DNA of 64,000 nucleotides, from the NCBI RefSeq assembly GCF_900099805.1, contig NZ_FNDR01000002.1, forward strand, positions 186,001-250,000, in the 5' to 3' direction. Position 1 is the first letter of the stretch. Every line of letters begins with the position of its first letter. The position numbers were made by a program, and so were the translations under genes. Origin of the DNA: Variovorax sp. OV700. Its GTDB lineage: Bacteria > Pseudomonadota > Gammaproteobacteria > Burkholderiales > Burkholderiaceae_C. Below are positions 1-8,894 of this stretch, one piece after another. The notes below the pieces were generated by a model, which ran no database searches, was not told the DNA's origin, and saw only the letters and a program-made list of their open reading frames with translations.

Positions 1-365
1 GGGTGCTCAGGCGCCAATCGATAGTCCGGCAAGAACACCTTGGCGCCCATCGTCTTCGCAAGATTGCCGCCGATGCCGTGGTAGCCGGCCGGCTCGCCCA
101 CGATGTACGCGCCTCCATGGATGTAGACAACAACGGCATCGGTTCTGAGAACATCGGGGGTTGCCAACTGGCCCGGTATGCCGCCTATCACGACGTCCTC
201 AAAGGTGATGCCCGCGGGTGCAGGGTTCTGCGCCAACATCTTGCTGTAGCGCGCTCGAATCTCGGCCAGAGAGACTGTCTTGTTCTCGCCAGTCAAGACA
301 GGCCCCAGATCTCGCAGGCTCTCGCTCCATTGCGCCACGAAAGCGCGTGCTTCATTTGTCAACAT
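1..365 (-). CDS. HSL-type alpha/beta hydrolase (partial, C-terminus off window)
   Basis: The first 121 residues of an alpha/beta hydrolase read leftward off the window edge. The start ATG (363-365) is followed by MLTNEARAFVAQW. A VVYIHGGAYIVGEP segment is the oxyanion-hole HGG signature of the hormone-sensitive-lipase esterase family, and DYRLAPEHP is the family's next conserved block. The GDSAG nucleophile elbow lies beyond the window. It starts only 4 bp after the stop of the next hydrolase, so it is the last visible gene of the long leftward operon. The likely role is hydrolysis of an ester or lactone in the cytoplasm; the substrate cannot be read from the sequence. Confidence 0.85.
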   Translation of the reverse strand, partial: MLTNEARAFVAQWSESLRDLGPVLTGENKTVSLAEIRARYSKMLAQNPAPAGITFEDVVIGGIPGQLATPDVLRTDAVVVYIHGGAYIVGEPAGYHGIGGNLAKTMGAKVFLPDYRLAPEH

Positions 366-369
366 GGTT

Positions 370-1191
370 TCAGACCTGGGGATTGGAGAAGAAGCCGACG
401 ATCTCGGGAAGCACCAGTTCCGGAGCCTCCAGGGTGGGACTGTGGCCGATCTTCTTCAACCGAATCAGCTTCGCGTTGGGTAGCTCCGCCTTCATCTGGT
501 CCGACCAAGCAGGTGGACGCGGCATGTCTTCTTCGCCGTTGATGATCAGCACCGGGATCTTGATCGAGGGCAGCAATTCGACCGAGCTCTCGCGATGCAT
601 GACGCCCTTCATCGCCGGACGCAACGATTTGGGCAGGGCAGCGATGCGGTTGCGCCAGAACGCCACCATTTCCTTCTTGGCGGGGTTCTGGCGGGTGGTT
701 TCGCCGAACATCACCCGCATGGTCATTTCCAGGATCTCGCCGGTGAAACCCTGATTGCCGGCATCGACCACCCACTGCGCGAACAGCGCGCCCTGGTCGG
801 GCGGTTCGCCGCAGGCCGATGAGCCGGCGACGACCAGCGATCGGAACAACTCCTGTCGTCGAGCGATCAAGCGAAATGCAACGTCGCCCCCCATCGATTG
901 CGCCATCACGTTGATCGACTTGATGCCCATTGCGTCGATCAGCGCCTGCATGTCGTCCGCACACTGGTCCATGCTGATGATGTCGACGTCCTCGATCGCG
1001 CTCTTGCCTTGTCCGCGGAAATCGGGACGAACCACCCTGAACTTGCCCTCGGCGGCCTTGACCAGGCCATCGAACATGGTGCCGTCCAGGAAGCACGAGT
1101 GCAGGCAGAGGATGACGGGAAGATCGCTCTCTCCCGTGTCCTCGACCCATAAAGTCGTGCCGTTGATCTCTTTGTGAGTGCCTTGTGCCAT
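370..1191 (-). CDS. alpha/beta fold hydrolase
   Basis: A 273-residue alpha/beta hydrolase. LCLHSCFLDGTMFDGL carries the oxyanion histidine, NVMAQSMGGDVAFR is the nucleophile elbow (Ser in AQSMG), INGEEDMPRP supplies the acid and KIGHSPTLEAPE the catalytic histidine. The ATG at 1189-1191 was chosen because AGGCGGAG lies just upstream; an upstream extension to 1353 has a non-protein-like composition. It sits between the SCP2-hydrolase fusion and the HSL-type esterase in the same operon. Three hydrolases in a row suggest stepwise opening of an ester or lactone substrate; this is inference. Confidence 0.85.
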   Translation of the reverse strand: MAQGTHKEINGTTLWVEDTGESDLPVILCLHSCFLDGTMFDGLVKAAEGKFRVVRPDFRGQGKSAIEDVDIISMDQCADDMQALIDAMGIKSINVMAQSMGGDVAFRLIARRQELFRSLVVAGSSACGEPPDQGALFAQWVVDAGNQGFTGEILEMTMRVMFGETTRQNPAKKEMVAFWRNRIAALPKSLRPAMKGVMHRESSVELLPSIKIPVLIINGEEDMPRPPAWSDQMKAELPNAKLIRLKKIGHSPTLEAPELVLPEIVGFFSNPQV

Positions 1192-1297
1192 GGAAAATCT
1201 CCGCCTCTCGTTTGATTCAATTGCCCCCGCTCGCCCGCGATGGCGGTCGTGGGCAGACCTGCCCGAAAAGGGCTCGGCGTCCCAATCGATTGTTTTG

Positions 1298-2521
1298 CTA
1301 GCGCGAGGCCTTGCTGACACCGGCCTTTTCGAAGAAGGCTCGCACGGTCTCACAGAATTCGAGCGGGTTCTCGGTCATCGGGTAGTGCCCGGTGCCTGCG
1401 AGGACGGCGATTTCGCTGCCGGGGATGCGAGAGGCCGTCTCTTCGACCTTGCTTTGAAAGACGAGCCAATCGGCGTCGCCGCGCAGCAGCATGACGGGCG
1501 CCTTGATCTTCCCCACCTCGTCGCGCTTGTCGAAATTGCCGTATCCGGTCAAGTCGCCGCGCATCACTTCGGGTGTCGTGCGAGAGATCTGCCACACCAC
1601 GTCGCGCGCCCGGTCGGGTGGCGTGCGATTGCCGGTCATAGAGCGCGACCAGGCGCCGATGATGTCGGTGCCGTTCATCAGCAGCATGTCGAGGAAGAAC
1701 TCCGAGACCGTCGGCGTGTAGTCCGCACCCTCGGCCGACACGATCGCGCTGTACGCATCGGGGCGGCGCGCGCCCAGTTCCAGCACGAGATTTCCGCCCA
1801 TGGAGCAACCGATGATCGCGGGCTTCACAAGCCCGAGTTTGTCCATCAGCTTTTCGTTGAATTCGGCATGGCGCGTCAGGCTTTGAAATGGGCCCTCCGC
1901 CGGCAGTTCCGACTTCGAGTGACCCGGCGCGTCGACGGCAATGACGCGATAGCTGTCGGACAGGCCTTCAAGCACATGCCGGTACATCAGTGTGTCCTGC
2001 GATGCGGCGTGGAAGCAGATGATCGGAGCGCCCTCGCCCGCCTCTTCGTAGTAGACGCGGATGCCGTCAACGACAACGTAGTGACCGCTGATCTCTTTGC
2101 CCGAGACTTTCCCGGGTGGCGAGTACGAGGGCACCTCGTTCGACTTGGGCTTGCCAACCCGCTTCATCGCGTCGAATGCCCGGGCCATCACATCGACGTA
2201 GCGCCAGGCGGCGACCGTGTTGCCAGACAGCGCAAGGCGGCCCAAGCCTGGTGAAAGCGCCTCGAACCAATCGATCTTGCCATCGAGCACGCGTTGCCAT
2301 TCTTCGTTGGGCCCGCCCACCTCGATCTCTGCGCCCAGCGGAATTCCTTCGGCGAACGCCGCGACCGCGCGGCCGCCAACGACGGCCAACGTCGAATGGC
2401 CCTTGTCGTGAGTGAACTGGATCTGCCCACTGAAATACTTGGCGGCCTTGGTCCAATGGGTGTCGGCGTTGAGCTCCTCCACATAGCGCGCCCACCAAGC
2501 GGGGTCTGAAAGCTTGAACAT
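1298..2521 (-). CDS. SCP2-like sterol-carrier domain fused to alpha/beta hydrolase
   Basis: A 407-residue two-domain protein. Residues about 1-125 (MFKLSDPAWWARYVEELN... LSGNTVAAWRYVDVMARAF) look like an SCP2 lipid-binding fold. Residues about 145-400 are an alpha/beta hydrolase with IICFHAASQDTLMYR, the elbow AIIGCSMGGNLV, acid RGDADWLV and histidine AGTGHYPMTENP. CGGAGACA precedes the ATG. An SCP2 unit on a hydrolase suggests binding of a hydrophobic or steroid-like ligand near the active site. That is inference; the catalytic triad itself is visible. Confidence 0.8.
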   Translation of the reverse strand: MFKLSDPAWWARYVEELNADTHWTKAAKYFSGQIQFTHDKGHSTLAVVGGRAVAAFAEGIPLGAEIEVGGPNEEWQRVLDGKIDWFEALSPGLGRLALSGNTVAAWRYVDVMARAFDAMKRVGKPKSNEVPSYSPPGKVSGKEISGHYVVVDGIRVYYEEAGEGAPIICFHAASQDTLMYRHVLEGLSDSYRVIAVDAPGHSKSELPAEGPFQSLTRHAEFNEKLMDKLGLVKPAIIGCSMGGNLVLELGARRPDAYSAIVSAEGADYTPTVSEFFLDMLLMNGTDIIGAWSRSMTGNRTPPDRARDVVWQISRTTPEVMRGDLTGYGNFDKRDEVGKIKAPVMLLRGDADWLVFQSKVEETASRIPGSEIAVLAGTGHYPMTENPLEFCETVRAFFEKAGVSKASR

Positions 2522-2640
2522 GATCTGTCTCCGGGTAAATTGGGATCGTTGGTCAAATGGGTGGCAGCGGGTGATCCAGATCCCGCATGCCCGTACCCTC
2601 GGCCATCACTCGACTGGCCGGCTGGATGCGCATCGATGCT

Positions 2641-2853
2641 TTAGTGCGACGCGCTTCTGTTTACGGAAACCGCCGGCGAGTTCGCCGCTTCGCGGCCAAT
2701 GATCCCGTCGAAGCCGCATCCATCGGCGCCGCGCAGGATCCACATCCTCGCCACTTGCTCCGCCATCGTTGGCGCGTGGTGCAGCGGCGGCAATGGCGTT
2801 GTCGTGCCTCCCAACACCGCCTTCGTCGGGGTAAGCATCATGGTTGGCTCCAT
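2641..2853 (-). CDS. small hypothetical protein (70 aa) with consensus ribosome binding site
   Basis: I do not recognise this protein. It is listed because a perfect AGGAGG (2860-2865) stands 6 bp before the ATG at 2851-2853 and it lies in the operon, 32 bp after the permease stop. The product begins MEPTMMLTPTKAVLGG, has a short PPLHHAP stretch and MAEQVARMWILRGADG, with no membrane segment or signal peptide. It could be a small accessory protein of the transporter or hydrolases, or a non-functional ORF. The strong Shine-Dalgarno sequence is the main argument for translation. Confidence 0.45.
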   Translation of the reverse strand: MEPTMMLTPTKAVLGGTTTPLPPLHHAPTMAEQVARMWILRGADGCGFDGIIGREAANSPAVSVNRSASH

Positions 2854-2885
2854 GGTCAGCCTCCTCATGAATACGTGCCGCCCAC

Positions 2886-4925
2886 TCAGTGGGACGACCG
2901 TTCACGCAGCATCACCACCGCGCACAAGATGACAACACCGTAGATCACATCGCGGATCGAGGGCGGTATCGTCGTGCCGGCGAGCAGGGTCTGCAGGGCG
3001 GTCAGCAGCAGCACGCCGCCGATCATCCCGATGTACTTTCCGCGCCCCCCCGTGATGAGGGTGCCGCCAATGACGACCACGGCGATCGATGGCAGCAGGT
3101 AGGGATCGCCCATTCCGAGGCTGGCCTGGCCGCCGAAGCCCGTGAGCATCACCCCGACAAGGGCCGAGCACAGACCACTCAAGGCATAGACGCTCATGGT
3201 CACGCGCCCGACATTGACGCCGGAAAGATGCGCCACCCGTTGGCTGTTGCCAACTGCGTAGACATGTCGCCCGAACACAGTGCGCGACAGCAGAACGATG
3301 CCCAGCGCCGCGAACAAAACCACGGCGAACACCACCGGCGTGAACGATCCGATCCGCGCATTCATCAGCCATTTGAGGGCGGGCGGTGCAAATCCGTCTG
3401 GCGTGCCGTTGCTGTAGAGCAGCGCAAAGCCCTGCAGCAGCCCGTTCATCGCCAAGGTCGCCACGATCGGCGGAAGCCTGAACAGCACGATGGCCAGCCC
3501 GTTGACCAGGCCGATCAGAACCCCGATGGCGAGCACCAATGGCACCGCCCACACAGCGGCTTCGTTGCTGCCACGGGCAAAGCCGCCCAGCAGGATGCCG
3601 CAAAGCCCGATGGTCCAGGGCACCGACAGATCCAGCCCCCCGGTCAGAATGACAGTGCCCTGGCCCAGGGCCAGCACCACCAGAAACGAGCCCAGCAGAA
3701 TCAAGGTGTTCAGATAGCCAATGTCGATCGGGCGCCCGAGGACCACCATCGCCAGCATGATCAGAAGCAGGCACACATAGGCCGGCAACACGTAGCGAAG
3801 CGCGGCACCATGTGTCTTGAGCCAGTTCGCGCTGGCGGGCAGTTGCTGTGCCGGCGCCACCAGCCGCACGACCGGACTCGAGCGCGCCGCGTCGGCGACA
3901 CGCCGCTTGACCGTCTGACGCCACCAGTGGGCCAGTTGTGCACGAGTCACGCCGGTGGTGCCGAGCGCGGCTGCGATCAGCACCAGGCCTTCCACGATGG
4001 TGCCGTAGTAGGCCGGCACGTTCAACACCAACAGGATGTTGACGATCAGCATCAGGCTGTATGCACCAACGACGGAGCCCACGCAGCCGCCTCGGCCCCC
4101 GCCCAGTACAGTGCCTCCCAGCACGACGGCAGTGAACGTCTGCAGCAGCAGGGGCGTGCCCACCAACGGATCCCCTGTCGCGGTCTGCGCTGTCACGAGC
4201 ACGCCCGCGGCGCCATAGGCCAAGCCGGCCAGCGTGTAGGCGCCAAGCTTGGTCATCACCACGTTGATGCCTGAATAGGTCGCTGCCTCGTGATCACTGC
4301 CGACCGCATAGAGTGCGGTGCCGAATCGGGTTTTCTTGATCGCCAGCCAGGCCAGCACGACGAACCCGAGCACCAGTACGGGCGCGGGCAAAACACCTTC
4401 GATCGCGCTGCCCGTGAAGAACCGGGTGAAAGACTCTGGGACCATCCCGCCAGGCTTGTCCATGACCACCAGCGTGATGCCGGAGAGGATGAACATCGTG
4501 GAAAGCGTGACCACGATCGACTGCAAGCGCAGGACGGCCACGAAGAACCCATTGAACGCGCCCACCAGCGCACCCACGCCCAGGCCGAGGAGCACGGCCG
4601 TGCCTTGCGAGGCCGGGTGATCGTTGAGGTAGACGGCCACCAGCACATTCACAAGGGAGATCACCGCGCCTGCACTCAGGTCGAAGCCGCCCGTGAGGAT
4701 GACGATGGTTGCTCCGAGCGCCGCGACCGCCAGTGTCAGTCCCCCGGAGGAGAGGTAAAGCAGGTCGGGATACGCCAGAGGCGTGGCCGACAGGAAGTTG
4801 ACGAGCGCAAAGAGCACCACCAAGACCGCGATCGCGATCAAGAGCCCCTTGGCGCGCCCTGGCGCCCAGCGGGCCATCAGCGATTCCGCTGGTGGCGCGA
4901 ACGAAACAATTGCAGTGTTGCTCAT
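2886..4925 (-). CDS. tandem-fused sugar-type ABC transporter permease (two BPD_transp_2 units)
   Basis: A 679-residue integral membrane protein, about twice the length of an RbsC/XylH permease. The first unit runs from residue about 25 to 330 and contains GATIVILTGGFDLSAGA and a GRGGCVGSVVGA block. The second runs from about 365 to 675 and contains GQGTVILTGGLDLSVPW and GRGKYIGMIGGV. Each TGG-DLS motif is the permease family signature, so the two halves of the usual homodimer or heterodimer are in one chain. Its ATGA start overlaps the ATPase stop by 4 bp, which indicates translational coupling. It imports the ligand of the binding protein at 6515-7636. Confidence 0.93.
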   Translation of the reverse strand: MSNTAIVSFAPPAESLMARWAPGRAKGLLIAIAVLVVLFALVNFLSATPLAYPDLLYLSSGGLTLAVAALGATIVILTGGFDLSAGAVISLVNVLVAVYLNDHPASQGTAVLLGLGVGALVGAFNGFFVAVLRLQSIVVTLSTMFILSGITLVVMDKPGGMVPESFTRFFTGSAIEGVLPAPVLVLGFVVLAWLAIKKTRFGTALYAVGSDHEAATYSGINVVMTKLGAYTLAGLAYGAAGVLVTAQTATGDPLVGTPLLLQTFTAVVLGGTVLGGGRGGCVGSVVGAYSLMLIVNILLVLNVPAYYGTIVEGLVLIAAALGTTGVTRAQLAHWWRQTVKRRVADAARSSPVVRLVAPAQQLPASANWLKTHGAALRYVLPAYVCLLLIMLAMVVLGRPIDIGYLNTLILLGSFLVVLALGQGTVILTGGLDLSVPWTIGLCGILLGGFARGSNEAAVWAVPLVLAIGVLIGLVNGLAIVLFRLPPIVATLAMNGLLQGFALLYSNGTPDGFAPPALKWLMNARIGSFTPVVFAVVLFAALGIVLLSRTVFGRHVYAVGNSQRVAHLSGVNVGRVTMSVYALSGLCSALVGVMLTGFGGQASLGMGDPYLLPSIAVVVIGGTLITGGRGKYIGMIGGVLLLTALQTLLAGTTIPPSIRDVIYGVVILCAVVMLRERSSH

Positions 4926-6481
4926 GATTGAACCGCCTTCTGGCTAGCCGCTGCGGAGCCATGTTGGGGCGAATTTCCCAATGCCGCACGCATGATTTCC
5001 GATTCCGAGATGGCTTCGGCCTCACCGTCGATCTCACGAACGATGCTGCCGCCGTAGAACACGACGACACGATGGCTCAGATGCACCACCTCCTCGATTT
5101 CGGTCGAATACAGAATGACCGAACCGCCCGCCCGCACGTACTCGTTGATGAGCAGATAAATTTCGTGCTTGGTCCCCACGTCGACCCCGCGCGTGGGGTC
5201 GAACAGCAGCAGCACCCGCCCGCCGGCTAGCAGCCACTTCGCCATGACGATCTTCTGCTGGTTGCCGCCGCTGAACGCGCTGGCCGGCATGTGCAACGCG
5301 CGTTCGGCGACCTGCACCTTGGCCAGGGCGCCGGCAACGGCAAGGCCCTCGGCCTCGCTGTCGATGAGCCCGAAGCGCGTGTACCGATCGAGCACCGGCA
5401 GCGCGGTGTTCTGCCGACCGTCGAGGCGCAGAAACAGCGCCTCTGTCTTGCGCTCTTCGGGCACGAGCGTGATGCCCAGCTTGGCGTCGATGGCGTCGCG
5501 CGGCGATTCGATCTTCACCTCGCGCCCGTCCACCGTGATGGTGCCCGAGCTTGCCGGGATGTCTCCGAAGAGCGACAGGAAGAGCTCCAGTTGCCCCATG
5601 CCCGCGAGGCCGGCCACGCCCAGCACCTCGCCGGGCTGCAGCGACAGGGACGCGTTGCGCAGCCGCCCGGCCGACATGTCGCGCACCGCCAGCACCGGCG
5701 CCGCGCTCCGGTCCACCGGCGGTTTGGGCGGGAAGGTCTTCTCCAGCGAGCGGCCGATGATTTGCTCGATCACCTCTTCGTCCGAGATCTCGTCGATGCC
5801 GAACGTGCCCACGCTGGAGCCATTGCGCAGGATGGTCAGGCTGTCGCAGAACATGCGCACCTCGGGCATGCGGTGCGTGATGAAGATGATCGTCGTGCCG
5901 CGGGCCTTTTGCTGGGCAATGATCTGTCCCAGCCACGCGATGTCTTCACCCGACAGCGCCGAGGTCGGTTCGTCGAGCAGCAAGACCTTGGGCTCGCGCA
6001 GCGCCGCCTTGGCGATTTCGATCTTCTGGCGCAGCGGCAGATCCAGCGAGCGCACTTCGGCGCGCGGCGAAATCATGTGCAGGCCCATCTTCTCCAGGCT
6101 GGCTGCAACGCGCTCCTCCGCCGCCTTCTTGTTGAGCAAACCGGCAAAGCCGGTCGGCTGGTACGGCAGCAGCAGATTTTCCGCCACGCTGAGATCCGGG
6201 ATCAGGGTCAGTTCCTGAAAGGCTGTCTGCACGCCCAGCCTGTGCGCGTCGCGTGGGCTGTTCATGCGGACCTCTTCGCCGAACAGGCGGATCACTCCGC
6301 TGTCCGGGCGCACCAGGCCGCTGAGGATCTTGACCGAGGTGGACTTTCCCGCCCCGTTTTCCCCCAGAAGCGCGTGAACCTTCCCGGCAGCGATGCTGTA
6401 CGTCACGCTCTCGAGCGCTACGGTCGGCCCGAAGGCCTTGCGTACCTGCTCGACGCTGATGGCTTGCGTTGGCTTGGACAT
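4922..6481 (-). CDS. sugar-type ABC importer ATPase with two nucleotide-binding domains (RbsA/MglA-like)
   Basis: A 519-residue double ATPase of the carbohydrate uptake CUT2 class. The first domain has Walker A GENGAGKST and Walker B LLLDEPTSAL. The second domain carries the signature FSGGNQQKIVMAKWL and a degenerate Walker B LLLFDPTRGVDVG. Asymmetric sites of this kind are normal in the RbsA/MglA family, where one domain hydrolyses poorly. It powers the fused permease, with which it overlaps by 4 bp, and lies 33 bp downstream of the binding-protein gene. Cytoplasmic face of the inner membrane. Confidence 0.95.
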   Translation of the reverse strand: MSKPTQAISVEQVRKAFGPTVALESVTYSIAAGKVHALLGENGAGKSTSVKILSGLVRPDSGVIRLFGEEVRMNSPRDAHRLGVQTAFQELTLIPDLSVAENLLLPYQPTGFAGLLNKKAAEERVAASLEKMGLHMISPRAEVRSLDLPLRQKIEIAKAALREPKVLLLDEPTSALSGEDIAWLGQIIAQQKARGTTIIFITHRMPEVRMFCDSLTILRNGSSVGTFGIDEISDEEVIEQIIGRSLEKTFPPKPPVDRSAAPVLAVRDMSAGRLRNASLSLQPGEVLGVAGLAGMGQLELFLSLFGDIPASSGTITVDGREVKIESPRDAIDAKLGITLVPEERKTEALFLRLDGRQNTALPVLDRYTRFGLIDSEAEGLAVAGALAKVQVAERALHMPASAFSGGNQQKIVMAKWLLAGGRVLLLFDPTRGVDVGTKHEIYLLINEYVRAGGSVILYSTEIEEVVHLSHRVVVFYGGSIVREIDGEAEAISESEIMRAALGNSPQHGSAAASQKAVQS

Positions 6482-6514
6482 GCCGACAACTCCTGATCAG
6501 GCCATGGTGCCGGC

Positions 6515-7636
6515 TTACTTCTCGGCCTGGCCCGTGAGCGCGGCATTGAGCGCGACTTCAGGCGTTTCAGGATTGAAGACGTCCGCGAACCAGCCCGGAT
6601 TGGTGACGACGGACGGCTGGAACACATTGCAGCCCGCCTTCATTTCCTTCCACGTGCCTTCCTTGCAAAGCTTCACGGTGTCGTTGGTCACTTGCGGCAG
6701 CGGCACGATGACGTCGTGCGGGAACTTCTTGCCCCCCAGCGCCTGGATCGCGAGCTTGAGCGCATAGGCACCAGACACCGGCGGGGACGAATAGGAGAAG
6801 CTCGGCGCACCCATCGGCCGATAGGTTCCGTTGGCGCCTTCGACTTCCTTGTTGGACGCCGGCAGCATCTGGATCCGGTGGCCATTGGCGCCCTCGCCCG
6901 CACACGGCTTCTTCTTGGCGTCAGGGATGCCGGCCTCGTCCTGCATCGAAAAGACGGTGTAGCAGCCCACCTGGACAAGCAGGCCGTCGACCTTGTCCCA
7001 GGAATGCGACGCCAGGATCTTGGTCATCTCGGTGCGAGCCACGGCCTGGCTCCACATGCCGACGCCCTGGGCAACCACCTTGACATCCGGGTATTTGGCA
7101 AAGACTTCCATCGAGGCCTTGGTGCGCTGCGTGTCGGTCGATGTGCCGGGAACACCGGAGAGGTACACCACGTTGCCCTTGCCGCCCATGGCCTTGACCA
7201 ACCACTCGGCGGCGACCTTGCCGGCGAGGAGCTGATCGATGTGCACGTTGTGGGCACAAGGCTCGGTGATCTCGGCGTCGTACGCAAAGACATGCACACC
7301 CTTGTCGCATGCCGCCTTGACCGCCTGATTCAGCGCGGTCGGCGAAATCGGGTAAATCACGATCGCCTTGGCGCCTGCTTGCACCATGGCGTTGATCTGC
7401 TGGATCTGCTTTTGCGCATTGGGCCCGGCGACCTGGACTTCGAAATCGATCTTGTCCTTGTTGCTGGGGTGCGATGCCATGGCGCGTTGCATCGACGCCG
7501 CCTCTCCCTGCCAATCGTTGCCGATGTAGCTCATGCTGAGAAAGACTTTGTCTTTCGCAACAGCCGCACCTGAAAAGGCAATGGCGGCGCTCAATGCGAG
7601 CACCGAGCGCGCGGCGATGGTATAGCTCTTGATCAT
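6515..7636 (-). CDS. periplasmic sugar-type solute-binding protein (Peripla_BP_4 family)
   Basis: A 373-residue exported protein. MIKSYTIAARSVLALSAAIA...GAAVA is a Sec signal peptide with a likely AVA|KD cleavage. The mature chain has the type-1 binding-protein pattern (FLSMSYIGNDWQGE near the N-terminus, MVQAGAKAIVIYPISPTALNQAV, VYLSGVPGTSTDTQR). GGAG precedes the start. It is the ligand-capture subunit for the ATPase and fused permease just downstream. Related proteins bind pentoses, autoinducer-like furanones or polyols. The hydrolase-rich operon makes a plain sugar uncertain. Confidence 0.92.
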   Translation of the reverse strand: MIKSYTIAARSVLALSAAIAFSGAAVAKDKVFLSMSYIGNDWQGEAASMQRAMASHPSNKDKIDFEVQVAGPNAQKQIQQINAMVQAGAKAIVIYPISPTALNQAVKAACDKGVHVFAYDAEITEPCAHNVHIDQLLAGKVAAEWLVKAMGGKGNVVYLSGVPGTSTDTQRTKASMEVFAKYPDVKVVAQGVGMWSQAVARTEMTKILASHSWDKVDGLLVQVGCYTVFSMQDEAGIPDAKKKPCAGEGANGHRIQMLPASNKEVEGANGTYRPMGAPSFSYSSPPVSGAYALKLAIQALGGKKFPHDVIVPLPQVTNDTVKLCKEGTWKEMKAGCNVFQPSVVTNPGWFADVFNPETPEVALNAALTGQAEK

Positions 7637-7724
7637 CGTAGTCTCCAGTTATAAAAATAAGTGCCCAATGGGCGATTGGCAAAATGGGATCGGCCGGTCT
7701 GATCGACAGATGCCCCGGGAAAAA

Positions 7725-8687
7725 CTATTTGAGGACGATGGGATTCACCGGCGCACCTGAGCCGCCGACGATCTTCAAAGGGGCAGCTGCGTAGAGAAAA
7801 GTCCACTGGCCGTCTTCGGCGCAGTCCTCTGCCAGAGGATCGAGTTGCGCAATTTCCGTCAGTGCAACGCCGAGATTTCTCATCAGTGCGTTGTGCAATG
7901 GAAGCTCGACACCGGAGATCGGATCGACGGTCACCTCGTTGGCCATCGTGTCGGTGACGAGATTGGGGATCTCCATGTCCTGGAACCACTGGACCAGCTC
8001 GGGGCTGTAGGTAAGGCCGGGTTCCTTGAAGTCCTTGTAGAACTCGGCGTGCTCGCGCTTGTAGAAAGACCCGACCCAACCGGTGCGGATAATCAGGATG
8101 TCCCGCTTCTCGATCACCACGCCCTGCTTTTGCGCGGCCTCGAGCAAATCGATATGCGAGAAGGTTTCACCGGGGCCGAGAACTTCTTTTCCGCGATGGC
8201 GCGCCATGTCGATCAGAATGCCGCGGCCTACAACGCCTCTTTCGCCGATGGGCAGCACGCTCGCCTTGGCCAAGCCGCCAATGGTGGTATCCGCGTCGTA
8301 GCCATTCCATATCTGATCGTCGTACCAGACGTGCCCCAGCGCGTCGTACTGCGTGGAGCCTTGCAGGTACATGAACATCACGTCGTCGGCATATTCGTAC
8401 TGGCCGGGAAACCGCGGACCCTTGCCGCACAGGTAATGGCCCCGGTCCATGACATTCATCCGCTTTGCGGATTGCCGGCCGGGCCATACCGGGTCGCCGC
8501 CAGGGTCACCCATCCGAACTTGCAGCGTGAAACTCTTGCCTTGCTTCACTGTTGCAATGCCGCGCAAGATTTCTGCTGATGTCAGGTAGTTGAGCGAGCC
8601 GACCTCGTCGTCCTTGCCCCATTTGCCCCAATTTTTTGGAGAGCCTTCCAAAAGCTCTCGCACATGAGGCACGTTCTTCGCTTCCAT
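7725..8687 (-). CDS. cyclase-family hydrolase (kynurenine formamidase-like fold)
   Basis: A 320-residue cytoplasmic protein of the cyclase family PF04199. The metal-site region reads GSTQYDALGHVWYDD, a variant of the HxGTHxDAxxH motif, followed by IGERGVVGRGILIDMARHRG and the DILIIRTGW block that are typical of the family. AAGGAGCC lies just before the ATG. It is the first gene of the leftward operon and sits directly downstream of the LacI-type operators. Members hydrolyse or lactonise cyclic amides and esters; here it probably starts or ends breakdown of the imported compound. The substrate is not known. Confidence 0.88.
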   Translation of the reverse strand: MEAKNVPHVRELLEGSPKNWGKWGKDDEVGSLNYLTSAEILRGIATVKQGKSFTLQVRMGDPGGDPVWPGRQSAKRMNVMDRGHYLCGKGPRFPGQYEYADDVMFMYLQGSTQYDALGHVWYDDQIWNGYDADTTIGGLAKASVLPIGERGVVGRGILIDMARHRGKEVLGPGETFSHIDLLEAAQKQGVVIEKRDILIIRTGWVGSFYKREHAEFYKDFKEPGLTYSPELVQWFQDMEIPNLVTDTMANEVTVDPISGVELPLHNALMRNLGVALTEIAQLDPLAEDCAEDGQWTFLYAAAPLKIVGGSGAPVNPIVLK

Positions 8688-8818
8688 ATGGCTCCTTGAT
8701 CAAGGTTCTCGTTAAAAAAGCGCAGCTCTTGCGCACTGCCTGCACTGATGCCCGCCGTCGGCGACCGCAGACCTCTCAGAGACTCCGCTGGGCCAGCGGC
8801 TCCAAATATGTTGCTTTT

Positions 8819-8830
8819 TGAAGCGCTTCA
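8819..8830. promoter_or_regulatory. LacI-family operator copy 1
   Basis: TGAAGCGCTTCA is a perfect 12-bp palindrome with a central CG, the usual form of LacI-family operators. It lies 132 bp upstream of the cyclase gene and is one of three near-identical copies between the operon and the lacI-type gene. Binding by that regulator is inferred from position and shape. Confidence 0.75.
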
Positions 8831-8884
8831 TTTTTTGGAGCCACTTGTTCTCGTTGCAACGTGTATGCGGACATTTGCGATTTG

Positions 8885-8894
8885 GAAGCGCTTC
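8885..8894. promoter_or_regulatory. LacI-family operator copy 2
   Basis: GAAGCGCTTC is perfectly palindromic (10 bp), with CA following on one side, so it matches copy 1 except for the outermost base. Its centre lies 65 bp from that of copy 1. Confidence 0.7.

Noticed and set aside
2889..4274. A 461-codon rightward open frame opposite the permease
   Set aside because: It is rich in His, Gln and Asp as expected for the complement of membrane-segment codons; no domain is present.
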